Of a stretch of 64,000 nucleotides of DNA, positions 53,722 to 63,928 are shown piece by piece. The first letter of the stretch is position 1; each line of letters starts with the position of its first letter. This DNA is from Flectonema sp. DT1601 (lineage: Eukaryota > Euglenozoa > Diplonemea > Diplonemida > Diplonemidae): assembly GCA_964019425.1 (NCBI GenBank), contig OZ025849.1, positions 558,001-622,000 of the forward strand, written 5' to 3'. The notes beneath the pieces were generated by a model. That model saw only the letters and a program-made list of their open reading frames with translations, was not told where the DNA came from and did not search any database. Both the position numbers and the translations under genes were made by a program.

Positions 53722-55221
53722 ATGCAGGTTTCGGTAACCTGTCCAGATCTGGGGTTACCAACGGTATTTGTTACAGTCGAGGTAGGTACTCTCGCAGACG
53801 ATGTTTTAAAGACGGCAACTGACGAATGGGATGTCGATCCCGAAGAATTTGAACTCTCATTCTCAGGTGAGCTGGTCTCCGCAGCAATGGTGGTATCTCA
53901 AATAGGTCTCGATTCTGAGTTTGTGTTAATGAAGAAACAATTTCGACTGTTTGGACTGCAGTGGTTTACTGATGAAGTGATGAGGGAAAATCTAAAGAAG
54001 AGAATTTTATTACAACTTGTTGATGACTTGTACCTGGACACTTCGACATTCGTCAAAGATGGCTGCTTGAGTTTTAATTATTATTTACCAGCAGACTTTA
54101 AGTTAGTTTCGTTTCACAATTCCAGCAGCTGCGTTACCGCAATTGGTGACAATTTCTTACTTGGCTGTATTTCGATTACAACACTTGACTTATCACATCT
54201 TTGTAGCATCACTAATATCGGAGACATGTTTCTTTCTGAATGCTCTTCTCTTGTGACACTTGATCTATCAGGTCTTCGCAGTGTCACTGCGATTGGAAAT
54301 TGTTTCCTTCAAACCTGCTACTCAATTGAAACACTCAACTTGTCGGGTTTCGAAAACCTTTCCACCTTCGAGTTTGAATTCCTCTGCGGCTGTAACGCTC
54401 TAGAACTCGACAAGTTGAGTTTTCCTAATGTCGTAACCATTTCGGAAAGCTTCCTTGTGAATTGTGGTTCTATTGTAACACTTGACCTTACAGGTTTTGG
54501 TAGTGTTTCAGAAATAGAAAATAACTTTCTCAATAGTTGTTACTCTCTCACATCAATTGACTTTACAGGTCTGTGTGACGTCACAGCAGTCGGTGATAAC
54601 TTCTTAAATGATTGTTCGATTGTATTCCTTGACTTGTCTAGTTTTAGTAATCTCACAACTATCGGAAATGATTTCCTCAACAGTTGTTTTTCAATTACCT
54701 CACTAAACATATCAAACCTCTGTAGGATCTCTACTTTAGGAGAAAGGTTTCTTATAAACTGCAACTCACTTGTGGAAATCCAATTTCCATCTTTCCGTAA
54801 CGTGTCTTTCATTAGTAATTGTTTTCTTTACGGATGTTCTTTAATTACAAAACTTGAGCTGACAGATCTCAGTAGTGTTAAATATATAAAGAATAGCTTT
54901 CTTGAAGGATGTGTATCTATAAAATCACTTAACATGTCAGGGTTCACTAGTCTCACTGCTATCGGAAATAAGTTCCTCAAAGGCTGCTGTTCAATAACTA
55001 CACTTGATTTATCAGGTCTTAGTGGTGTTACCATTATTGGTGATTATTTCCTCTCTGACTGCACGTCCATTGCGGAACTGGACTTGTCAGTTTTTAGTAA
55101 CGTTGAGACTGTTGGCTCAAAGTTTCTCTACAACTGCGGAGTGACAGAACTTCAACTGCCGAAGGATAATATTAATTTATTTATTCAAAGATCTGACGTC
55201 GCGAAGACGTTGGTAAAATGA
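53722..55221 (+). CDS. ubiquitin-like/leucine-rich repeat protein
   Basis: Single exon, 499 residues. Residues 1-73 look like a ubiquitin-like fold (MQVSVTCPDLGLPTVFVTVE start and a closing FVLMKKQ strand). From about 105 to 485 come some 15 LRR units of about 24 residues, with the pattern FL..C.SI..LDLSGL..VT.IG, the BspA/LRR_5-like type that I recall being expanded in free-living kinetoplastids such as Bodo. Conserved Cys residues recur at each repeat. It is probably a protein-interaction scaffold; a link to ubiquitin signalling is inference from the N-terminal domain. TTCACAG at 53707-53713 is the presumed acceptor. Confidence 0.8.
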   Translation: MQVSVTCPDLGLPTVFVTVEVGTLADDVLKTATDEWDVDPEEFELSFSGELVSAAMVVSQIGLDSEFVLMKKQFRLFGLQWFTDEVMRENLKKRILLQLVDDLYLDTSTFVKDGCLSFNYYLPADFKLVSFHNSSSCVTAIGDNFLLGCISITTLDLSHLCSITNIGDMFLSECSSLVTLDLSGLRSVTAIGNCFLQTCYSIETLNLSGFENLSTFEFEFLCGCNALELDKLSFPNVVTISESFLVNCGSIVTLDLTGFGSVSEIENNFLNSCYSLTSIDFTGLCDVTAVGDNFLNDCSIVFLDLSSFSNLTTIGNDFLNSCFSITSLNISNLCRISTLGERFLINCNSLVEIQFPSFRNVSFISNCFLYGCSLITKLELTDLSSVKYIKNSFLEGCVSIKSLNMSGFTSLTAIGNKFLKGCCSITTLDLSGLSGVTIIGDYFLSDCTSIAELDLSVFSNVETVGSKFLYNCGVTELQLPKDNINLFIQRSDVAKTLVK

Positions 55222-55353
55222 ATTATCACTTCGTCTTTTTGTAAACATACTTTCAAACCCAACAACACGTCTTTAAGAGTATTTAGTTATTGTTGTTTCT
55301 ATGTGTGGTTAACTTTATTCCATTCCTCAGTAATGAAACAATAAACAACTCAA

Positions 55354-58300
55354 ATGGAAGGAGATTTAACATCCCCAAGGTCGTGTCTAAAGGGACAGGA
55401 TCAGACAGCTGATCGTAAACAGGTTCAAATAAATGACCAAAGTTGCAGACAGACTAACGAGTGGGGTGATGACGAGTCTCAAGCATCTGAAGATTCAGTT
55501 ATGGAAGACTACATTGAAGGGTGGCCCGACTGGAGGAATAAATGTCGAAGAATTGTACTCACTAACTCATGGTTTGAGAGAATCTGGCTCGCTGTTATCA
55601 TCGCCAACTGCGTAACGTTGGCAATCGAAGATCCAACAGACTGGGAGTGCGTTGACGCTTTGTGCAGCTTTTGTACTGTCGCAGGTCATCTTTTCACATT
55701 CCTATTTACGATTGAGTGCGTTATGAAGATTGCAGGCCTCGGGTTTTACAAACGAAAGGGAGCATTCTTAAAGGACAGTTGGAACATTCTCGATTTCATT
55801 ATTGTGGTGTCTGGGCTGGCGTCTTTTTTCGCAGAACTAATAATCGGTGACTCGAAATCTGCTGCTTTGACTGGTCTGCGAGCGTTTCGATTACTCCGTC
55901 CACTGAAGGCTGTCCAAGCATTTCCTTCTGTTAGAGTGTTAGTGCAGGCGATCCTATCTTCGTTACCACAGCTGTTGGATGTGTTTGTTTTATATTTCTT
56001 CTTCGTTCTGACGATGGGAATCGTTGCTATTCAGCAGTGGAAAGGTCTTCTTCGATATCGCTGCGTTGAGAATGGGGAACCAGATACCTTTGACTTGAGG
56101 AGGAATGCTTCAATCGACACTGACATCTGTAAGGACGGCTCCTGGGAATTTGGAGGTCATCGATGTCCTTGGAACTTTACTTGTACGAACATTGATTTAA
56201 ACCCGTCGTATGGAAAGCTGTCTTTCGATCACATCGGTGTGACGGGTCTCACTCTCTTCACGGGGCTAACTCTCGAGGGATGGACAGACACGATGTACAA
56301 GACGATGGATGCGACGACATATTTCGCGAGTTTGTTTTGGGTTGTTTTGATAGTTTTTGGATCGATGTTCGTTCTGAACTTGACAATCGTTATCGTAACT
56401 GAGGCATTCGAAAAGAAGCAAAGTGAGATGAAACATAATTTATTCTACGCTTCGATGAAAGGAGATCAGTCGGAACTCAATGAAGCAGATGTTCGCATCC
56501 TTCTCGCGAAAGTAAAAGGTCACCCAGTGAGTGAAGAGGAAGCTCACAAAGTATTTCTTGAAATGGATCAGGATGGTGGCGGGACTGTTTCTCTTCAGGA
56601 GTTCGAGGAATATGCAGACCGACTATTGGCTGCACGCGGAACAGCGATGTCCGGAATCGACAAAGATGCTCGTGCACTAGCAGCAAAGATACCTGGATTC
56701 TTAATAGCAGAGAGTGCCTTTATCAAATCTAAGAAAGTCGTGACTAAACTATTCGAACCCCGCAAAGTACGAACAACAATGCAAGACTCCGTTTATCAGA
56801 TTGTTACGGATGATGATACTAAGAGTAGAACCCCAAAGTTGAATAAATATTTTAAGAATTTAGTGTTCTTGGCAATCATCTTGAACACGATTTCCCTGGC
56901 TGTTGAACATTACCCGCAGCCTAAGATAATGGACGGCGTGTTATTTGATGCGAATGTCGCCTTCACAGTTATCTTTACTGTTGAATGTGCTCTGAAGTTG
57001 TTCGGGTTGGGGATTGGAATCTACTTCCGTTCTGCTGTTAACGTTTTCGACTTCGTCATCGTCGGAACGTCTCTGGCTGACTTAATTCTCAGCGGGAATG
57101 CCCCAAATGCTAGCGCTTTTCGAACTTTTCGTGTGCTTCGAATTTTGAAACTCGCTAATGCATTTCCATCTCTGCAGCGGTGGATTGCTATCGTCGTCTC
57201 TTCTGTGAAGGGAGCAGCCATCCTGACTGCGTTGTTAGGACTCGTTGTCTTCATCGTTGCTCTGTTGGGAATGCAACTGTTCGGAGGTCGATTTTGTTAT
57301 TTGGATGAGAAATGGGATCCCACACTTTACTGGGTGACCCCTGAGATGTTGAATTCCAGACAGAAGTGTGGAGGGAAGCCCCGTTCACACTACGATGATT
57401 TAGGAACTGCCATCCTGACCTCATTTCAAATACTAACTGGAGAAGATTGGAATGTTGTGATGTACAATGGAATGAGAGCAACTGGTGATTGGGTTGCTAT
57501 TTATTTTGTTTTGTATTATATCCTCGGGAACTATTTAATGTTGAACTTATTTATTGCTGTTCTTCTAAACAATCGACTTCTAAATGAAGATGTCGAAACA
57601 AAAGACAAGTCCGACAACAACAACAACAACAACAACGATCCGGAAGAAGAGATCGATCCGTTTGATAACAACGAGGAGCAGCAAAGTTCATTAACGAGAG
57701 CATCAATCGTGGCAGGGAATCAAGCAGAAGATCCTCCAGCCAAGAGGAGATCGCCTGGATTCTTACGACCGTATATTGATAATAATCGTTCTTGTTTTCT
57801 TTTCAATCGCGAAAACAAGTTTCGATACCTCATCCACAGGGCTGCAGAGCACTGGGTCTTTGAAGTAGTAGTTTTTATTGCCATCATCTCCAGCACTACT
57901 TTCTTAACTCTCGAATCGCCTCTCCGACCACCTGATCATCCGATGGAAGTATTCTTAGCAGATGTTAACTTTGTAATGATTTGGATCTTCTTAGTTGAGA
58001 TGCTTTTAAAGATTCTCGCCTACGGATTCGTATTTCACAAAGACTCATACTTACGTAGAGAAGTTTGGAATCGATTAGACTGTTTTATTGTAATGGCGTC
58101 ACTCGTATCATTACTACCTGGAGCTTCTCGTATATCTGTTGTTAAGATTATGAGAACTCTGAGACCTCTTCGAATTATTAATAAGTCCGCTGGTATGAAA
58201 GTTGTTGTTCAGGCGTTACTGACTTCTATCGGACCACTTTCTAATGTGCTGCTAATTTCGTTTTTAGTTTGGTTAATATTTGGGATTATGGGAGTTCAGA

Positions 58301-60339
58301 TCTTTAGCGGAAAGTTCTACTCGTGTACTTTTGAAGAGTTTGACGACGTTCAATATTTCTATCCGAACATTACAAACAAAGAAACTTGTCTTAATAATTG
58401 TCCGTTAGATTCCTGCAGGTGGGAGAACTACACTAGTCATTTTGACAACCTACTAATGGCACTTATTGCTTTGTTTGAAATGGCAAGTCTTGAAGGATGG
58501 GTCACTGTAATGCGTCTTGGTATGGATCACGTTGGATATGATCAATCTCCTCAGGAGGGTTCGAATACATTTTGGGCAGTTTATTTCTTGGCTTTCATAG
58601 TTTTCGGTTCTTTTTTTATAATAAATCTTTTTATTGGTGTCCTTATTGACACCTACTACACCGAAAAGGAAAAAGCACAATTCTCTGGTGGCAACATGTT
58701 CCTAGACGACCACCAGAAGAAGTGGGTTCAAAAACATAAAAGTATGATGTACGTCTTACGATCTGGTGGAGGGAAGAACGTGAGAGATCTGATAGTAAAC
58801 GAGAGTTTTGATTTTGTCATAAAGCCTTGGTTCGATGGGTTTATTACTGTTTGTATTGTTGCTAATGTAGTAATCATGGCAATGGAGATCTACCCATCAG
58901 GTAACACGTATGACAATGCTTTAGAGATTGCTAACATGGTTTTCATCGTAATATTTACATTCGAAGCTATCTTTAAACTGATTGCTATGTATCCGAGAAA
59001 CTATTGGTCAGTTCCTTGGAACAGATTCGATTTCGCTATTGTCGTCCTTTCAATTATCGGTGTCGTGATGGCTATTTTAGTAAAGGTTGACTCTGTGGTA
59101 TCCGTATTCCGAATTCTTCGACTTGCCCGTCTCCTCCGAATGGTAAAAAAAGCAAAAGGAATCAAACGTATCTTAAACACATTAGCCTTGTCTCTGGTCT
59201 CTTTGGTGAATGTTGCTGGAATTCTATTTCTATTATTGTTTGTGTACGCCACTTTAGGAGTCCGACTGTTCGCTAAAGTCAAGCGCCCAGAAGACAATGT
59301 CTATGCTAACTTCGAGGATTTTAAAAATGCGATGTTGTTACTACTTCGAATATCAACTGGTGAGGCTTGGCAAAGTATCATGGCAGGTATACAGATATCT
59401 CCACCTCATTGTGATACTCAATTAGGAGAGTGTGGAGAAACGGTAGCAGCCAAGATTTACTTCTGTTCGTACACTATGGCAGGGATGTATATTTTGTTAA
59501 ATTTATTTATTGCTGTCATTTTAGACAACTTTTCAGAAAGTGATGATTCCAACAATGAAAAGAATCCCTTCGAAGACCCCGACTTCATCCGCCTCATGCA
59601 CGCAGCTTGGGACCTTCGAGCTACCTGGGAGAATGGTGAGCCATTACTTACGCAGTCTGAATTCAATCATTTTCTCCACGACTTACAACTGTTGCCGGCA
59701 TCGAGGAAGGGTCGCCTTGTTGTTCCAAAGGACTCCAACGGACTAATTCACAAAGAGGAGGCTTTCTTAAAACTGTACAACAACTATCACGGAAGTGAGC
59801 TTCCCCATGAGCTGCAAGAGAAGATGAACAATGATTTCATTAAGAGTGTGCGTGCTGGAGCCTATGCTTCCAGTAAGAACATTGAAGGAGGGCAAGTAGT
59901 CAGTGTATCACTTGATCAGGTGGCAAAGAACCTCGCTGCGAGGTTTCGAAAGAAGAGGGCAATGAAGAACTTTGAAGACCTAAAGAACGCTCTCTACCAC
60001 GAGAGTAAAATTGAACCAGCAGATGAATTCATCCGTTCTGTAGTACCTGCGAAGGTTCACACGGTAGCCGTTAAGTTACCTGGCGGAGAGGAATGGGTTT
60101 CTAACCCGGCATTCCGCGAAGACTCTCTTTCCCTGGGACCTGGGTCTCCTGCTCCTCATTATTCTAAATACGAACTCGACTCACTCTTAAGAAACTATCA
60201 CAACAACTGGGACTCGTGTACTGCCGAACAGCGACAGTACTACAATTCGAACTATCAGAAAGTGTTTGGAAAGACAGAAGAAGAAAGTGACGAGAATCCT
60301 TTATGTACTCCCCTGTTACCTCAGACTTTTAGACTTTAA
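55354..60339 (+). CDS. four-domain voltage-gated calcium-type cation channel
   Basis: Single exon, 1661 residues with four repeats of six membrane segments. S4 helices carry regular positive charges: LRAFRLLRPLKAV (I), FRTFRVLRILKLA (II), VKIMRTLRPLRII (III) and FRILRLARLLRMVKKAKGIK (IV). The selectivity-filter residues are E308 (TLEGW), E697 (TGEDW), E1047 (SLEGW) and E1337 (TGEAW), giving EEEE as in calcium-selective channels. An EF-hand loop (D405 to E416, DQDGGGTVSLQE) lies in the I-II linker, where animal channels have none. A Asn-rich linker joins II and III. The C-terminal tail has weak EF-like sequence. Euglenozoans are known to use such channels in flagellar calcium signalling. TTCCTCAG at 55323-55330 is the likely acceptor. 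Confidence 0.93.
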   Translation: MEGDLTSPRSCLKGQDQTADRKQVQINDQSCRQTNEWGDDESQASEDSVMEDYIEGWPDWRNKCRRIVLTNSWFERIWLAVIIANCVTLAIEDPTDWECVDALCSFCTVAGHLFTFLFTIECVMKIAGLGFYKRKGAFLKDSWNILDFIIVVSGLASFFAELIIGDSKSAALTGLRAFRLLRPLKAVQAFPSVRVLVQAILSSLPQLLDVFVLYFFFVLTMGIVAIQQWKGLLRYRCVENGEPDTFDLRRNASIDTDICKDGSWEFGGHRCPWNFTCTNIDLNPSYGKLSFDHIGVTGLTLFTGLTLEGWTDTMYKTMDATTYFASLFWVVLIVFGSMFVLNLTIVIVTEAFEKKQSEMKHNLFYASMKGDQSELNEADVRILLAKVKGHPVSEEEAHKVFLEMDQDGGGTVSLQEFEEYADRLLAARGTAMSGIDKDARALAAKIPGFLIAESAFIKSKKVVTKLFEPRKVRTTMQDSVYQIVTDDDTKSRTPKLNKYFKNLVFLAIILNTISLAVEHYPQPKIMDGVLFDANVAFTVIFTVECALKLFGLGIGIYFRSAVNVFDFVIVGTSLADLILSGNAPNASAFRTFRVLRILKLANAFPSLQRWIAIVVSSVKGAAILTALLGLVVFIVALLGMQLFGGRFCYLDEKWDPTLYWVTPEMLNSRQKCGGKPRSHYDDLGTAILTSFQILTGEDWNVVMYNGMRATGDWVAIYFVLYYILGNYLMLNLFIAVLLNNRLLNEDVETKDKSDNNNNNNNDPEEEIDPFDNNEEQQSSLTRASIVAGNQAEDPPAKRRSPGFLRPYIDNNRSCFLFNRENKFRYLIHRAAEHWVFEVVVFIAIISSTTFLTLESPLRPPDHPMEVFLADVNFVMIWIFLVEMLLKILAYGFVFHKDSYLRREVWNRLDCFIVMASLVSLLPGASRISVVKIMRTLRPLRIINKSAGMKVVVQALLTSIGPLSNVLLISFLVWLIFGIMGVQIFSGKFYSCTFEEFDDVQYFYPNITNKETCLNNCPLDSCRWENYTSHFDNLLMALIALFEMASLEGWVTVMRLGMDHVGYDQSPQEGSNTFWAVYFLAFIVFGSFFIINLFIGVLIDTYYTEKEKAQFSGGNMFLDDHQKKWVQKHKSMMYVLRSGGGKNVRDLIVNESFDFVIKPWFDGFITVCIVANVVIMAMEIYPSGNTYDNALEIANMVFIVIFTFEAIFKLIAMYPRNYWSVPWNRFDFAIVVLSIIGVVMAILVKVDSVVSVFRILRLARLLRMVKKAKGIKRILNTLALSLVSLVNVAGILFLLLFVYATLGVRLFAKVKRPEDNVYANFEDFKNAMLLLLRISTGEAWQSIMAGIQISPPHCDTQLGECGETVAAKIYFCSYTMAGMYILLNLFIAVILDNFSESDDSNNEKNPFEDPDFIRLMHAAWDLRATWENGEPLLTQSEFNHFLHDLQLLPASRKGRLVVPKDSNGLIHKEEAFLKLYNNYHGSELPHELQEKMNNDFIKSVRAGAYASSKNIEGGQVVSVSLDQVAKNLAARFRKKRAMKNFEDLKNALYHESKIEPADEFIRSVVPAKVHTVAVKLPGGEEWVSNPAFREDSLSLGPGSPAPHYSKYELDSLLRNYHNNWDSCTAEQRQYYNSNYQKVFGKTEEESDENPLCTPLLPQTFRL

Positions 60340-61071
60340 TCAACACGACTGATGAAGAACTTCTAAAGTATCCTTACTGAGTACAAGTGTTGATATTATT
60401 ATCATGTTCTGCAAGTCCTAATTTGTTAATAGGCTTCTCAGATCTTCTTTTTCTCTTTATGGGTTTTACTGGGCGGGTTGCCTGAAGAGAGAAAAGTGAT
60501 CCGCAATTTTTGAGGTTTGGCTTATTGCGTGCGTGGAGCAATAATAATAATTAATATGGACTCAGGATGGTTCACATTTATTTTTTTTCTGGTTTTCTTT
60601 TTTATCATTTTTTCAACTCTTAATTGAGGTCGGCAGCGATAATCGCAAATATCTCAGAGCCGGAGGATAACCTGCGTGAACACCGGCGAAACTCTGTTTT
60701 GGTTTTCTTTTCGTTATTTATCGCAACCCTTAGTTGGAAAGCAAAAAGGAAAGAAAACAATTTGTTTAAAAGTTACCATTCGGTACTCGTGTGTCGTCGT
60801 GATTAACAGCCACAGCTGAGTTCTCAGTGGGCACACCAATACAATTTTTTAGTATTGCGGACGCAGTCTCTAGTTTTTATTGCTACGTTGCGTTTATCGA
60901 TTTTATTTGGTTTGTCTCGGGTAGTTTTTTAGAGGTAGAAAATATTTACTAATTGTTACGGTCTTGTAATATCTCTTTTTGTTTTAACCAACAGATCGAA
61001 TGATAGAAACGTAACTGTCTCTTGCAGTCGAGTGCTTCGTATTTTTCTCTTCTATTCAGGTCGGCAGAGAT
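60340..61071. other. intergenic
   Basis: No gene is seen. GAGGTCGGCAG occurs at about 60627, and AGGTCGGCAGAGAT again right at the next gene's start (61059-61072). TTCTATTCAG ending at 61059 is the likely trans-splice acceptor. Confidence 0.5.
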
Positions 61072-62139
61072 ATGGACGACCCACCCAATGAGATCGCTTC
61101 TACTGAGAAGATGAATGCTCCACTAAGAAGTAGAGTGTCATGGATACAGTCGAGTGACGAACCTCAACTTAGCCGACAGCAATCCATATTTGGGACGTTT
61201 GCTTCTCAGGTGGGTGACCCGTCTGGAATGAGAGGGGGGAGAGAGAAACGACTCGGATCAGGCGCGCGTAGAAAAAGCCTCGCCACTGTAGCCTTTGAGC
61301 AAGCGGTTGAGAATAACGCGTATCGCCTTCGAAACGAAGATGAGTTGGATGTTCTCAAGAAGGATAATGAGGAGCTTCAGAATTTCCTTCACAGGCGACA
61401 AAGTTGGAAAGACAACTGCGGGCTCAGCATCTCCAACTTCGCAAACCGAATGCAAGAAGCGATGGTCACGAGAAAAGCGGCGAGTAAGTTTCTCAGGAGG
61501 TCACTCGGTCGCAAAATGGGACCGACAGAAGCTGGGACTACGAAGTTTCAAAACCTTCCTTCACTCGGCGACTCCGCTATTCTCGATTACGCTTCAAAGA
61601 AGCAAAACAAAACACCAACACAACCTGTTTCTGTTGATATCTTCGGAAGTCATGTAATTCAAGCAGTGTTGCCAAGTTCAATGCCCCCAAGAAATGCAAA
61701 CAAGAAATTAGATCGGCACAACATTATTAGTCGATACCGACCAGGTGCTCCTGATAATGAAGAAGAGCTACACAGAGCTTCAAGGAATAGTGGAATCATG
61801 TCTTTGAAGATGAGAGATCGGCCGAGGACTGCACCCGCTCGTAGCAAACGATCTTCGCCGAGTCAGACGATGGACATTCCAACTTCTTACTACCAACGAG
61901 GATGTGACCCTGTCACTATCGTAACCGGAACTATTGACTACACTGCTATGTTAGATGACCAAGCAGCTCATCAACGAGTTGTGAGTCTTAAAGACTTAGA
62001 ATACCAACAATTAATTGATACTTACGATAAGATTCAGGAATCTATTCAGAGAAAGTTCAGCGCCTTGTTAAAAGTAGACAACAGAACATTTCTGAACCTC
62101 GGCATTGATTTGTCGAGTCAACCCGGAGATGACACTTAA
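61072..62139 (+). CDS. unknown basic protein
   Basis: Single exon, 355 residues, rich in Ser, Arg and Gln. It has a short predicted helix with coiled-coil character (about 85-110, DELDVLKKDNEELQNFLHRR), several basic Ser-containing sites (RRKSLAT, RRQSW, RSKRSSPS) that look like kinase targets, and a helical C-terminal part (KDLEYQQLIDTYDKIQESIQ). No catalytic motif or membrane segment is visible. The start is well supported by an acceptor 12 bases upstream. The neighbouring calcium channel gives no functional hint because gene order is usually not functional in such arrays. Confidence 0.68.
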   Translation: MDDPPNEIASTEKMNAPLRSRVSWIQSSDEPQLSRQQSIFGTFASQVGDPSGMRGGREKRLGSGARRKSLATVAFEQAVENNAYRLRNEDELDVLKKDNEELQNFLHRRQSWKDNCGLSISNFANRMQEAMVTRKAASKFLRRSLGRKMGPTEAGTTKFQNLPSLGDSAILDYASKKQNKTPTQPVSVDIFGSHVIQAVLPSSMPPRNANKKLDRHNIISRYRPGAPDNEEELHRASRNSGIMSLKMRDRPRTAPARSKRSSPSQTMDIPTSYYQRGCDPVTIVTGTIDYTAMLDDQAAHQRVVSLKDLEYQQLIDTYDKIQESIQRKFSALLKVDNRTFLNLGIDLSSQPGDDT

Positions 62140-62527
62140 GTCTGTGCGACCATCAAACTGTCTGGTGGATTTCAGATTAAGTTGCATTCTGGTGTGTTTT
62201 ATGATATGAATTCGCTGTTGTCGTCGTTTTTGAATTTCGTAAAGTGACCCAGTTGTCGCTGATGCTACGATTGTATTTTTTCTCTCCCATCGATGCTTTC
62301 GTTATTTTTTCATTTCCATGATCTGTTTGTGATATCGGAAACCCTTTTCAGGGTCTTCACTTGTAGAATTATACCTCTCGATAGTTACTATTAAGGTACT
62401 CAGATAGCAACAGTTATTTCATTTCATCAGTTGTTGTTATGAGAAGGTGAAGGTATTGATGGCAGAAATGTGAACGTCGAGTGACAATTTAAATTCTATT
62501 TCACAGCCGTGAATAAGTAAAAAGAAA
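62140..62527. other. intergenic
   Basis: No gene is seen. TTTCACAG ending at 62506 is the likely acceptor for the next gene, 21 bases before its start. Confidence 0.5.
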
Positions 62528-63682
62528 ATGGCCAGCAGGTTCGTACTTCTGGACGCAACTAAACTCAGCGACCAGGCGATTGAAAAGATTCTGCAGACGT
62601 ACAGCGATATTTCAATATTTTTGAAAGAAGGAGGAGGGTCTGATGACAAGGTAGACTCCGCAAAGTTGGATGCTCTGAAGGCAGCTTTAGATGTCGGTGC
62701 GATTACTGAGGAGTTACACCAACAGGCAATGAAGGAACTGATACCTTCTGATCCATTTATGGAAGACACTAAACGATTAGAACTGTTGAAGGCAGCTCTA
62801 GAAGGAGGTGCACTGTCATCCGACACTTTCCGAGATGCAGTTTCTCGTCTACACTTGGCTCTTGATTTAAATAAAGGAGATAGAGTTCTTGTTAGAGATG
62901 ATAAGAATGCGGATTGGCTCTCGGCAACCGTAACAAAGATCTCAGCTGACTCTGGGTACCTTCAAGTCTATGCGAAACCAGACACTTACGATACGGATCA
63001 CGTTTGGCAATATCTCACAAAACCAGATGAAGAAAATGAAGCACTTACTTCTAATGATGAATTACAAAGACAACTCAAGGCTTCGCAAAATGAGTGCGAT
63101 CAGCTTCGCCTCCAACTTGACGCTTTGACAAAACAAACTGGAACTGGTGAAAGCCGTCAGCTGACAACAAGAATTACTTCTCTGCAAGCGAAATATGAGT
63201 TGTACGGTTTCGCCTTTGACTTGGCTGCAAGCGCAACGATGAAGATATCAGCGATTCACATCGGAACGAGAGCTAGTCAACCATGTAGAGTTACTATTTA
63301 TCATTGTGTTAATGGATTTGAGAAGATGCGTCAAGACCCAAATGGTTGGAAGGCAGTATCAGACCCGATGATAATGGACAAGAGTAGCGGTAATGAATTA
63401 ATAAAAATTGAATTAACGGAATCTGTTTCACTTCAGGCTGGTGATGTTTCTGGAATTCTAATTCACACCTCAGATGATATTCAAGGAGTTGTTTATCATC
63501 GATCTGATCATCAAACTGATTCTAACGATGGCTGTCTTCAAATATTACCAGGGACTGCAGTGCAGGCTAATCGAGTGATTCCATCTTCATCGAAAGGGTT
63601 TTCATTTGTTGGAACAATCGAATATATTCTTATCGGCGCTACTGATACTGCGAAGGATACGAATACTGCTCAGGAGTCGTAA
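62528..63682 (+). CDS. unknown two-domain cytosolic protein
   Basis: Single exon, 384 residues. The N-terminal 110 residues are helical with two similar LDALKAALDVGAIT and LELLKAALEGGALS units, probably a small duplicated helical repeat. About 115-165 looks like a small Tudor/SH3-like barrel (KGDRVLVRDDKNADWLSATV). A coiled coil (about 175-205) leads to a beta-rich C-terminal domain (YGFAFDLAASATMKISAIHI, CRVTIYHCVNGFE, QGVVYHRSD) that resembles PHR-like sandwich domains in layout. There are no membrane segments. I do not recognise the protein as a whole. Confidence 0.7.
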   Translation: MASRFVLLDATKLSDQAIEKILQTYSDISIFLKEGGGSDDKVDSAKLDALKAALDVGAITEELHQQAMKELIPSDPFMEDTKRLELLKAALEGGALSSDTFRDAVSRLHLALDLNKGDRVLVRDDKNADWLSATVTKISADSGYLQVYAKPDTYDTDHVWQYLTKPDEENEALTSNDELQRQLKASQNECDQLRLQLDALTKQTGTGESRQLTTRITSLQAKYELYGFAFDLAASATMKISAIHIGTRASQPCRVTIYHCVNGFEKMRQDPNGWKAVSDPMIMDKSSGNELIKIELTESVSLQAGDVSGILIHTSDDIQGVVYHRSDHQTDSNDGCLQILPGTAVQANRVIPSSSKGFSFVGTIEYILIGATDTAKDTNTAQES

Positions 63683-63928
63683 TCAATTTGGAGTTGACAA
63701 CAAGTAGAAGTCTTTCAACACCAAACAGATCCCACTTGTCGTAAAGATTGTTTAGATTCGCTTCCATTTTTCAATCGACGGAGCCATAGATTCTTGTTGT
63801 TGTACTGCTGGTATTTTATTTGTTGATATCGTTATCTAGATCTGACGTTCCGACTTAATTGGTAAACAGATTTACGAATACCACAAAAGTAATTATAATT
63901 TATTTCTTACACAGTAGGTGTCCTTAAG

